Shown: positions 21,130-33,600 of the stretch, one piece after another
Layout of the letters: the number at the start of each line of letters is the position of its first letter
Position numbering within the stretch: position 1 is the stretch's first letter
Source of the DNA: Ampullaceana balthica
Taxonomy: Eukaryota; Mollusca; Gastropoda; Lymnaeidae
Reading direction: 5' to 3'
Length of the DNA: 64,000 nt
Assembly (NCBI GenBank): GCA_944989445.1
Contig: CALYLW010000133.1
Span: forward strand, 1,724,829-1,788,828
Translations under genes and position numbers: made by a program
Notes under the pieces: generated by a model
The model's database searches: none
What the model saw: the letters and a program-made list of their open reading frames with translations, nothing else
What the model was told of the DNA's origin: nothing

Positions 21130-21547
21130 TGGGTACTACATGGGTGGAGGGTACTACATGAGTGGAGGGTACTACATGGGTGGAGGGTACTACATGGGTG
21201 GAGGGTACTACATGGGTGGAGGGTACTACATGAGTGGAGGGTACTACATGGGTGGAGGGTACTACATGGGTGGAGGGTACTACATGAGTGGAGGGTACTA
21301 CATGGGTGGAGGGTACTACATGGATGGAGGGTACTACATGGGTGGAGGGTACTACATGAGTGGAGGGTACTACATGAGTGGAGGGTACTACATGGGTGGA
21401 GGGTACTACATGGGTGGATGGTACTACATGGGTGGAGGGTACTACATGGGTGGAGGGTACTACATGGGTGGAGGGTACTACATGGGTGGAGGGTACTACA
21501 TGAGTGGAGGGTACTACATGGGTGGAGGGTACTACATGGGTGGAGGG
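21130..21547. repeat. 18-bp minisatellite, about 23 copies
   Basis: Unit TACTACATGGGTGGAGGG. One plus frame reads GGYYMG repeats inside a 182-codon open frame (21077-21625), but another frame is also open. The substitutions (GGT to AGT or GAT, GGG to TGG) all change amino acids, so there is no sign of selection on a protein. Confidence 0.95.
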
Positions 21548-21954
21548 AAAAGATGTGTTGAGAGTATTACATTGATGTTAACTGGTTGGATAATATCGTT
21601 TGGGTTGTGTGTACCATTCGGGTGACTGGTACTTTTTTTAAGGAAACAAAGAATTTGAAGTATATATTTTGAAACAATTCCATAACTGCTCGATATCGTG
21701 TGAAGAGCTACAAGTTTTAATCCAATTTAAATTAAAATCACAAATATATATTTGATACTCTAATACATAATTTTCGATTTATGAGTATGTTGAGTCGATG
21801 ACGCCTTAAAATCTCAATGACTCTGACATCGAAATTCGATATAATCTTTATAACATTTCTTTTATTAAATGTTTGCTACAGATAGAAAACTCTTGTGGAT
21901 TTAGATTTTGGGCTGTTCTTGATTACAGTGAAGGGATACCTACCCACCGGGCTA

Positions 21955-22350
21955 TGTAGATAGGTCATCAGAGAGGTTGACAGTCTGAGAGATGGTCACC
22001 GGGGCATGAGGTCATCCGGTCTGAGATATGGTCGCTCAGCGACATGATCAATTTAGAACACTACGTCTAAAGATGTGGCCAGTAAGAGATGGGGGTCAGT
22101 CTGAGATTATGAGATGGTCATTCAGGTTGTGGGTGGTGAGACTGTGTGGTTTTTAGAGAAAGTTCTGGACAGTCTTATTTGTACCCGATCTAAGTTGTAG
22201 CCAGCCTGAGCTGTAGCCAGTCTACGGCTTGGTCAGTATGAGTTCTTTCCAGACTTTCTAAGACGTGGTTAGTCTGAGCTGTGACCGGTCTGAGCTGTTT
22301 CCGGTCTGAGCTATGGTCAATCTGAGAGGTTACAATTCAGTCTGTGGGGT
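21955..22350. repeat. Decayed minisatellite
   Basis: Many imperfect copies of a GTCTGAGCTGTGGCCAGTC-like phrase with variable spacing, an old array well into mutational decay. Confidence 0.5.
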
Positions 22351-23240
22351 GAGCAGACCTCTGCCGAATGCTAACATAACTGTGAAAGACAAGTAAATTA
22401 ATCCCCCACTTGTTAATGGCCGACACTCCAGAAAGGATAAGAAAGAAAGAGCGAAAAACGATTTGATGAAATTCCCTAATCCGTTGACTGGCGATTAATT
22501 GGAAACAGGGGGGAATAAGTCATTGTTTATCGCTTCTGGGGGTCAGAGGTCGCAGTTAGTGTAATTGGATCACGTGATTTGCAATCCGCGTGGGAAGCAC
22601 GGACGGACGCTAAGGGGCCAATGTGAAAGACATTAACCTCAAGGGTTGGATTTGGGGTATGAGGTGGGGGTCGCAGGGGCGGGGCCTGCTAGGGTGGCGC
22701 GGTTGAATTCCCCACCCCCCTTCCACCCCTAAACACATGGTGCTATCAATGTTTCAGTGTGATTTATTTAACCCATTTGGGAAAGCGTTATTTTGATTCG
22801 GCTTTATGAACTCCAGGTCTTCGTTGACTGTGAGGCCGACTTCTTGTCCTTTAGCAGCAATCCACCACTTAAATAAAGTACCCCACGTCTGTCATTGATG
22901 TGTAGGCCTACACATAGATAAATAGATCTCTAAGCCTAGAAACACCAGATAATAGAAGGACAAAGAGCATATAGTAGTAATAATACACAAGGCATTAAAT
23001 TCTAACTTGGAAATACAACACAAAGATAATCTAACACAATGCTCGGATAAACATGTAGGGATAAAAAAAACACTTTACTTGTTTCATATGCAAGAAAAAA
23101 TGCGTGCAAATCATCCGTCGTCACGTCTGGAATTCGGGCGGGGAATGGGTTGCCTGATCAAACCAAGAGGACCTGCAAAACTCGACATAAACATAAGCGT
23201 AAGAATAAAATATTTTGCAAAGGGACAGCTTGTATAAAAT
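22351..23240. other. Unassigned sequence
   Basis: It contains a GC-rich patch near 22660-22730 with GGGGCGGGGCC (Sp1-like). No gene recognised. Confidence 0.4.
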
Positions 23241-23494
23241 ATTATAAGTAGGGCTGCGGAAATTAACGATTAATTAATGGATGAATCGTTACAAAAATTT
23301 AATCGATTAAAATATTTTGATCGATTAAAATTTAAGAAAATATTTCTAATATCTTTTTCAATTTATTAATAATCTATATTTTGTGTTACTTACAAATGTT
23401 TCCTTCGTATTATTATTATTATTTATTTAAACGTGCACACGTAAATAAAAATGACGACTAATGACAACACAGTTAAAGTTAAGCATTTAAGTTT

Positions 23495-23540
23495 AAGCGG
23501 AAAGTTGTGCAAACATTTTATTTTAAGTCAACTGCGGATG
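23495..23540 (+). pseudogene. Possible BED zinc-finger start of the hAT transposase
   Basis: The plus strand reads KRKVVQTFYFKSTADGN before a stop, resembling the 'SKVW..F.....DG' opening of BED-type fingers in hAT transposases. It lies about 250 bp inside the correct (N-terminal) end. Short and weak. Confidence 0.35.
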
Positions 23541-23612
23541 GCAATTAAATCAGTCGAATCAGATGCAGTACGCGGCGCACAATTTAACTCTCTAACTCTA
23601 ACTCTAAGTTGT

Positions 23613-24595
23613 GTTTTTTACCACGTTTTTACTACGTTTTTATCAGCTCGCTTTCGTTGGTGAGGCATTGTCCAAGATTTTTTCAAATCTGCCAACGTAA
23701 AATTGAACCACTTCTGATGGTCCTAGAGATCTGAAAATTTTACCACAGATAGATCTTGGATGACAATGCATTGTATTAAAATTTCAGATCGATCAAATGT
23801 ACCGTTATTAAATTATTGGACTTTTAAGTTTATCTATAGTCTATATAAAAGAAACTGTACCGTCGGCCATGGGCGTCGCTAGGAATTTTTCCAGGGGGGG
23901 GGGCAAAAAAATCCAACTTTTTTTTTAAATTTTAACTGGCAATGCCATACAGGTACAATTTTCAATTAAATTCAAGTTCAGTATAAAATAAGGGTTGAAA
24001 AAAGCCTTAGAAATTAATAAGACTTACAAATTAGTGCTGTAATAGTTAAAATACAACATTTATTAATGCATTTAATAAAGTTAATAATTTTTTTCTCAAA
24101 TGTAGGGGGGGGGGCAAATGCCCCCCTTGCCCCCCCTTCCCTACGCCCATTCCGTCGGCTTTTGTTGACATCCGTGAGTTCCCCCCGTGACCACATCACA
24201 ATGTTTTTAAAACGTTTGGCGGGCGCTTGTGAGGTGTTTGGTAAAAAAAATAGAGGTAAAAAAATATGGTTAAAAACCACGTTTTTACAAGCGGACTAAA
24301 AAGAAGAAAATAATTTAAAACTGGTAAGTTCAAGTACTTTAATTTAATATGACTAAAAACGTGGGGAGGGTGTTTGGTATAAAAATTAAAGATTTCTAAT
24401 TTAGAAGGCAAAAGAGAGATCTATAAGTGAGAGTATGAGTGAGCTGCATATGTTAAACCTCATAAGCGCCCGTCCCACGTTTTTAGTCATATTAAATGAA
24501 AGTACTTGAACTTACCAGTTTTAAATTATTTTCTTTTTAGTCCGCTTGTAAAAACGTGGTTTTAAAAAATCATTTTTTACCTTTATTTTTTTTAA
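23613..24595. mobile_element. Fold-back element, copy 2, split by a MITE
   Basis: Same orientation and order as copy 1. The arms are at about 24248-24366 and 24474-24590. At four or more positions where the copies differ (ATAAGCGG/ACAAGCGG, TTATTAG/TGGTAAG, CTTCGAT/CTTTAAT), both arms of a copy agree with each other. A MITE at 23868-24151 interrupts the left half. The satellite begins 19 bp after its end. Confidence 0.8.
23868..24151. mobile_element. 284-bp hAT-like MITE with 8-bp target duplication
   Basis: The ends CATGGGCGTCGCTAGG and, in reverse, AATGGGCGTAGGGAAG are inverted repeats followed by G/C runs. It is flanked on both sides by CCGTCGGC (23860-23867 and 24152-24159). The uninterrupted site exists in fold-back copy 1 near 19890 (TACCGTCGGCTTTTG). 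Confidence 0.88.
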
Positions 24596-24608
24596 GTTAT
24601 TGAAAAAT

Positions 24609-27600
24609 CACTTACGTCAGTGCTACAGTTTGAATGTATCACTTACGTCAGTGCTACAGTTTGAATGTATCACTTACGTCAGTGCTACAGTTTGAATGTA
24701 CCACTTACGTCAGTGCTACAGTTTGAATGTATCACTTACGTCAGTGCTACAGTTTGAATGTATCACTTACGTCAGTGCTACAGTTTGAATGTATCACTTA
24801 CGTCAGTGCTACAGTTTGAATGTATCACTTACGTCAGTGCTACAGTTTGAATGTATCACTTACGTCAGTGCTACAGTTTGAATGTACCACTTACGTCAGT
24901 GCTACAGTTTGAATGTATCACTTACGTCAGTGCTACAGTTTGAATGTATCACTTACGTCATTGCTACAGTTTGAATGTATCACTTACGTCAGTGCTACAG
25001 TTTGAATGTATCACTTACGTCAGTGCTACAGTTTGAATGTATCACTTACGTCAGTGCTACAGTTTGAATGTATCACTTACGTCAGTGCTACAGTTTGAAT
25101 GTATCACTTACGTCAGTGCTACAGTTTGAATGTATCACTTACGTCAGTGCTACAGTTTGAATGTATCACTTACGTCAGTGCTACAGTTTGAATGTATCAC
25201 TTACGTCAGTGCTACAGTTTGAATGTATCACTTACGTCAGTGCTACAGTTTGAATGTATCACTTACGTCAGTGCTACAGTTTGAATGTATCACTTACGTC
25301 AGTGCTACAGTTTGAATGTATCACTTACGTCAGTGCTACAGTTTGAATGTATCACTTACGTCAGTGCTACAGTTTGAATGTATCACTTACGTCAGTGCTA
25401 CAGTTTGAATGTATCACTTACGTCAGTGCTACAGTTTGAATGTATCACTTACGTCAGTGCTACAGTTTGAATGTATCACTTACGTCAGTGCTACAGTTTG
25501 AATGTATCACTTACGTCAGTGCTACAGTTTGAATGTATCACTTACGTCAGTGCTACAGTTTGAATGTATCACTTACGTCAGTGCTACAGTTTGAATGTAT
25601 CACTTACGTCAGTGCTACAGTTTGAATGTATCACTTACGTCAGTGCTACAGTTTGAATGTATCACTTACGTCAGTGCTACAGTTTGAATGTATCACTTAC
25701 GTCAGTGCTACAGTTTGAATGTATCACTTACGTCAGTGCTACAGTTTGAATGTATCACTTACGTCAGTGCTACAGTTTGAATGTATCACTTACGTCAGTG
25801 CTACAGTTTGAATGTATCACTTACGTCAGTGCTACAGTTTGAATGTATCACTTACGTCAGTGCTACAGTTTGAATGTATCACTTACGTCAGTGCTACAGT
25901 TTGAATGTACCACTTACGTCAGTGCTACAGTTTGAATGTATCACTTACGTCAGTGCTACAGTTTGAATGTATCACTTACGTCAGTGCTACAGTTTGAATG
26001 TATCACTTACGTCAGTGCTACAGTTTGAATGTATCACTTACGTCAGTGCTACAGTTTGAATGTACCACTTACGTCAGTGCTACAGTTTGAATGTATCACT
26101 TACGTCAGTGCTACAGTTTGAATGTATCACTTACGTCAGTGCTACAGTTTGAATGTATCACTTACGTCAGTGCTACAGTTTGAATGTATCACTTACGTCA
26201 GTGCTACAGTTTGAATGTATCACTTACGTCAGTGCTACAGTTTGAATGTACCACTTACGTCAGTGCTACAGTTTGAATGTATCACTTACGTCAGTGCTAC
26301 AGTTTGAATGTATCACTTACGTCAGTGCTACAGTTTGAATGTATCACTTACGTCAGTGCTACAGTTTGAATGTATCACTTACGTCAGTGCTACAGTTTGA
26401 ATGTATCACTTACGTCAGTGCTACAGTTTGAATGTATCACTTACGTCAGTGCTACAGTTTGAATGTATCACTTACGTCAGTGCTACAGTTTGAATGTATC
26501 ACTTACGTCAGTGCTACAGTTTGAATGTATCACTTACGTCAGTGCTACAGTTTGAATGTATCACTTACGTCAGTGCTACAGTTTGAATGTATCACTTACG
26601 TCAGTGCTACAGTTTGAATGTATCACTTACGTCAGTGCTACAGTTTGAATGTATCACTTACGTCAGTGCTACAGTTTGAATGTATCACTTACGTCAGTGC
26701 TACAGTTTGAATGTATCACTTACGTCAGTGCTACAGTTTGAATGTATCACTTACGTCAGTGCTACAGTTTGAATGTATCACTTACGTCAGTGCTACAGTT
26801 TGAATGTATCACTTACGTCAGTGCTACAGTTTGAATGTATCACTTACGTCAGTGCTACAGTTTGAATGTATCACTTACGTCAGTGCTACAGTTTGAATGT
26901 ATCACTTACGTCAGTGCTACAGTTTGAATGTATCACTTACGTCAGTGCTACAGTTTGAATGTACCACTTACGTCAGTGCTACAGTTTGAATGTATCACTT
27001 ACGTCAGTGCTACAGTTTGAATGTATCACTTACGTCAGTGCTACAGTTTGAATGTATCACTTACGTCAGTGCTACAGTTTGAATGTATCACTTACGTCAG
27101 TGCTACAGTTTGAATGTACCACTTACGTCAGTGCTACAGTTTGAATGTATCACTTACGTCAGTGCTACAGTTTGAATGTATCACTTACGTCAGTGCTACA
27201 GTTTGAATGTATCACTTACGTCAGTGCTACAGTTTGAATGTATCACTTACGTCAGTGCTACAGTTTGAATGTATCACTTACGTCAGTGCTACAGTTTGAA
27301 TGTACCACTTACGTCAGTGCTACAGTTTGAATGTATCACTTACGTCAGTGCTACAGTTTGAATGTATCACTTACGTCAGTGCTACAGTTTGAATGTATCA
27401 CTTACGTCAGTGCTACAGTTTGAATGTATCACTTACGTCAGTGCTACAGTTTGAATGTATCACTTACGTCAGTGCTACAGTTTGAATGTATCACTTACGT
27501 CAGTGCTACAGTTTGAATGTATCACTTACGTCAGTGCTACAGTTTGAATGTATCACTTACGTCAGTGCTACAGTTTGAATGTATCACTTACGTCAGTGCT

Positions 27601-30600
27601 ACAGTTTGAATGTACCACTTACGTCAGTGCTACAGTTTGAATGTATCACTTACGTCAGTGCTACAGTTTGAATGTATCACTTACGTCAGTGCTACAGTTT
27701 GAATGTATCACTTACGTCAGTGCTACAGTTTGAATGTATCACTTACGTCAGTGCTACAGTTTGAATGTACCACTTACGTCAGTGCTACAGTTTGAATGTA
27801 TCACTTACGTCAGTGCTACAGTTTGAATGTATCACTTACGTCAGTGCTACAGTTTGAATGTATCACTTACGTCAGTGCTACAGTTTGAATGTATCACTTA
27901 CGTCAGTGCTACAGTTTGAATGTATCACTTACGTCAGTGCTACAGTTTGAATGTACCACTTACGTCAGTGCTACAGTTTGAATGTATCACTTACGTCAGT
28001 GCTACAGTTTGAATGTATCACTTACGTCAGTGCTACAGTTTGAATGTATCACTTACGTCAGTGCTACAGTTTGAATGTATCACTTACGTCAGTGCTACAG
28101 TTTGAATGTATCACTTACGTCAGTGCTACAGTTTGAATGTATCACTTACGTCAGTGCTACAGTTTGAATGTATCACTTACGTCAGTGCTACAGTTTGAAT
28201 GTATCACTTACGTCAGTGCTACAGTTTGAATGTATCACTTACGTCAGTGCTACAGTTTGAATGTATCACTTACGTCAGTGCTACAGTTTGAATGTATCAC
28301 TTACGTCAGTGCTACAGTTTGAATGTATCACTTACGTCAGTGCTACAGTTTGAATGTATCACTTACGTCAGTGCTACAGTTTGAATGTATCACTTACGTC
28401 AGTGCTACAGTTTGAATGTATCACTTACGTCAGTGCTACAGTTTGAATGTATCACTTACGTCAGTGCTACAGTTTGAATGTATCACTTACGTCAGTGCTA
28501 CAGTTTGAATGTATCACTTACGTCAGTGCTACAGTTTGAATGTATCACTTACGTCAGTGCTACAGTTTGAATGTATCACTTACGTCAGTGCTACAGTTTG
28601 AATGTATCACTTACGTCAGTGCTACAGTTTGAATGTATCACTTACGTCAGTGCTACAGTTTGAATGTATCACTTACGTCAGTGCTACAGTTTGAATGTAT
28701 CACTTACGTCAGTGCTACAGTTTGAATGTATCACTTACGTCAGTGCTACAGTTTGAATGTATCACTTACGTCAGTGCTACAGTTTGAATGTATCACTTAC
28801 GTCAGTGCTACAGTTTGAATGTATCACTTACGTCAGTGCTACAGTTTGAATGTATCACTTACGTCAGTGCTACAGTTTGAATGTATCACTTACGTCAGTG
28901 CTACAGTTTGAATGTATCACTTACGTCAGTGCTACAGTTTGAATGTATCACTTACGTCAGTGCTACAGTTTGAATGTATCACTTACGTCAGTGCTACAGT
29001 TTGAATGTATCACTTACGTCAGTGCTACAGTTTGAATGTATCACTTACGTCAGTGCTACAGTTTGAATGTATCACTTACGTCAGTGCTACAGTTTGAATG
29101 TATCACTTACGTCAGTGCTACAGTTTGAATGTATCACTTACGTCAGTGCTACAGTTTGAATGTATCACTTACGTCAGTGCTACAGTTTGAATGTATCACT
29201 TACGTCAGTGCTACAGTTTGAATGTATCACTTACGTCAGTGCTACAGTTTGAATGTATCACTTACGTCAGTGCTACAGTTTGAATGTATCACTTACGTCA
29301 GTGCTACAGTTTGAATGTATCACTTACGTCAGTGCTACAGTTTGAATGTATCACTTACGTCAGTGCTACAGTTTGAATGTATCACTTACGTCAGTGCTAC
29401 AGTTTGAATGTATCACTTACGTCAGTGCTACAGTTTGAATGTATCACTTACGTCAGTGCTACAGTTTGAATGTATCACTTACGTCAGTGCTACAGTTTGA
29501 ATGTATCACTTACGTCAGTGCTACAGTTTGAATGTATCACTTACGTCAGTGCTACAGTTTGAATGTATCACTTACGTCAGTGCTACAGTTTGAATGTATC
29601 ACTTACGTCAGTGCTACAGTTTGAATGTATCACTTACGTCAGTGCTACAGTTTGAATGTATCACTTACGTCAGTGCTACAGTTTGAATGTATCACTTACG
29701 TCAGTGCTACAGTTTGAATGTATCACTTACGTCAGTGCTACAGTTTGAATGTATCACTTACGTCAGTGCTACAGTTTGAATGTATCACTTACGTCAGTGC
29801 TACAGTTTGAATGTATCACTTACGTCAGTGCTACAGTTTGAATGTATCACTTACGTCAGTGCTACAGTTTGAATGTATCACTTACGTCAGTGCTACAGTT
29901 TGAATGTATCACTTACGTCAGTGCTACAGTTTGAATGTATCACTTACGTCAGTGCTACAGTTTGAATGTATCACTTACGTCAGTGCTACAGTTTGAATGT
30001 ATCACTTACGTCAGTGCTACAGTTTGAATGTATCACTTACGTCAGTGCTACAGTTTGAATGTATCACTTACGTCAGTGCTACAGTTTGAATGTATCACTT
30101 ACGTCAGTGCTACAGTTTGAATGTATCACTTACGTCAGTGCTACAGTTTGAATGTATCACTTACGTCAGTGCTACAGTTTGAATGTATCACTTACGTCAG
30201 TGCTACAGTTTGAATGTATCACTTACGTCAGTGCTACAGTTTGAATGTATCACTTACGTCAGTGCTACAGTTTGAATGTATCACTTACGTCAGTGCTACA
30301 GTTTGAATGTATCACTTACGTCAGTGCTACAGTTTGAATGTATCACTTACGTCAGTGCTACAGTTTGAATGTATCACTTACGTCAGTGCTACAGTTTGAA
30401 TGTATCACTTACGTCAGTGCTACAGTTTGAATGTATCACTTACGTCAGTGCTACAGTTTGAATGTATCACTTACGTCAGTGCTACAGTTTGAATGTATCA
30501 CTTACGTCAGTGCTACAGTTTGAATGTATCACTTACGTCAGTGCTACAGTTTGAATGTATCACTTACGTCAGTGCTACAGTTTGAATGTATCACTTACGT

Positions 30601-33600
30601 CAGTGCTACAGTTTGAATGTATCACTTACGTCAGTGCTACAGTTTGAATGTATCACTTACGTCAGTGCTACAGTTTGAATGTATCACTTACGTCAGTGCT
30701 ACAGTTTGAATGTATCACTTACGTCAGTGCTACAGTTTGAATGTATCACTTACGTCAGTGCTACAGTTTGAATGTATCACTTACGTCAGTGCTACAGTTT
30801 GAATGTATCACTTACGTCAGTGCTACAGTTTGAATGTATCACTTACGTCAGTGCTACAGTTTGAATGTATCACTTACGTCAGTGCTACAGTTTGAATGTA
30901 TCACTTACGTCAGTGCTACAGTTTGAATGTATCACTTACGTCAGTGCTACAGTTTGAATGTATCACTTACGTCAGTGCTACAGTTTGAATGTATCACTTA
31001 CGTCAGTGCTACAGTTTGAATGTATCACTTACGTCAGTGCTACAGTTTGAATGTATCACTTACGTCAGTGCTACAGTTTGAATGTATCACTTACGTCAGT
31101 GCTACAGTTTGAATGTATCACTTACGTCAGTGCTACAGTTTGAATGTATCACTTACGTCAGTGCTACAGTTTGAATGTATCACTTACGTCAGTGCTACAG
31201 TTTGAATGTATCACTTACGTCAGTGCTACAGTTTGAATGTATCACTTACGTCAGTGCTACAGTTTGAATGTATCACTTACGTCAGTGCTACAGTTTGAAT
31301 GTATCACTTACGTCAGTGCTACAGTTTGAATGTATCACTTACGTCAGTGCTACAGTTTGAATGTATCACTTACGTCAGTGCTACAGTTTGAATGTATCAC
31401 TTACGTCAGTGCTACAGTTTGAATGTATCACTTACGTCAGTGCTACAGTTTGAATGTATCACTTACGTCAGTGCTACAGTTTGAATGTATCACTTACGTC
31501 AGTGCTACAGTTTGAATGTATCACTTACGTCAGTGCTACAGTTTGAATGTATCACTTACGTCAGTGCTACAGTTTGAATGTATCACTTACGTCAGTGCTA
31601 CAGTTTGAATGTATCACTTACGTCAGTGCTACAGTTTGAATGTATCACTTACGTCAGTGCTACAGTTTGAATGTATCACTTACGTCAGTGCTACAGTTTG
31701 AATGTATCACTTACGTCAGTGCTACAGTTTGAATGTATCACTTACGTCAGTGCTACAGTTTGAATGTATCACTTACGTCAGTGCTACAGTTTGAATGTAT
31801 CACTTACGTCAGTGCTACAGTTTGAATGTATCACTTACGTCAGTGCTACAGTTTGAATGTATCACTTACGTCAGTGCTACAGTTTGAATGTATCACTTAC
31901 GTCAGTGCTACAGTTTGAATGTATCACTTACGTCAGTGCTACAGTTTGAATGTATCACTTACGTCAGTGCTACAGTTTGAATGTATCACTTACGTCAGTG
32001 CTACAGTTTGAATGTATCACTTACGTCAGTGCTACAGTTTGAATGTACCACTTACGTCAGTGCTACAGTTTGAATGTATCACTTACGTCAGTGCTACAGT
32101 TTGAATGTATCACTTACGTCAGTGCTACAGTTTGAATGTATCACTTACGTCAGTGCTACAGTTTGAATGTATCACTTACGTCAGTGCTACAGTTTGAATG
32201 TATCACTTACGTCAGTGCTACAGTTTGAATGTATCACTTACGTCAGTGCTACAGTTTGAATGTATCACTTACGTCAGTGCTACAGTTTGAATGTATCACT
32301 TACGTCAGTGCTACAGTTTGAATGTATCACTTACGTCAGTGCTACAGTTTGAATGTATCACTTACGTCAGTGCTACAGTTTGAATGTATCACTTACGTCA
32401 GTGCTACAGTTTGAATGTATCACTTACGTCAGTGCTACAGTTTGAATGTATCACTTACGTCAGTGCTACAGTTTGAATGTATCACTTACGTCAGTGCTAC
32501 AGTTTGAATGTATCACTTACGTCAGTGCTACAGTTTGAATGTATCACTTACGTCAGTGCTACAGTTTGAATGTATCACTTACGTCAGTGCTACAGTTTGA
32601 ATGTATCACTTACGTCAGTGCTACAGTTTGAATGTATCACTTACGTCAGTGCTACAGTTTGAATGTATCACTTACGTCAGTGCTACAGTTTGAATGTATC
32701 ACTTACGTCAGTGCTACAGTTTGAATGTATCACTTACGTCAGTGCTACAGTTTGAATGTATCACTTACGTCAGTGCTACAGTTTGAATGTATCACTTACG
32801 TCAGTGCTACAGTTTGAATGTATCACTTACGTCAGTGCTACAGTTTGAATGTATCACTTACGTCAGTGCTACAGTTTGAATGTATCACTTACGTCAGTGC
32901 TACAGTTTGAATGTATCACTTACGTCAGTGCTACAGTTTGAATGTATCACTTACGTCAGTGCTACAGTTTGAATGTATCACTTACGTCAGTGCTACAGTT
33001 TGAATGTATCACTTACGTCAGTGCTACAGTTTGAATGTATCACTTACGTCAGTGCTACAGTTTGAATGTATCACTTACGTCAGTGCTACAGTTTGAATGT
33101 ATCACTTACGTCAGTGCTACAGTTTGAATGTATCACTTACGTCAGTGCTACAGTTTGAATGTATCACTTACGTCAGTGCTACAGTTTGAATGTATCACTT
33201 ACGTCAGTGCTACAGTTTGAATGTATCACTTACGTCAGTGCTACAGTTTGAATGTATCACTTACGTCAGTGCTACAGTTTGAATGTATCACTTACGTCAG
33301 TGCTACAGTTTGAATGTATCACTTACGTCAGTGCTACAGTTTGAATGTATCACTTACGTCAGTGCTACAGTTTGAATGTATCACTTACGTCAGTGCTACA
33401 GTTTGAATGTATCACTTACGTCAGTGCTACAGTTTGAATGTATCACTTACGTCAGTGCTACAGTTTGAATGTATCACTTACGTCAGTGCTACAGTTTGAA
33501 TGTATCACTTACGTCAGTGCTACAGTTTGAATGTATCACTTACGTCAGTGCTACAGTTTGAATGTATCACTTACGTCAGTGCTACAGTTTGAATGTATCA

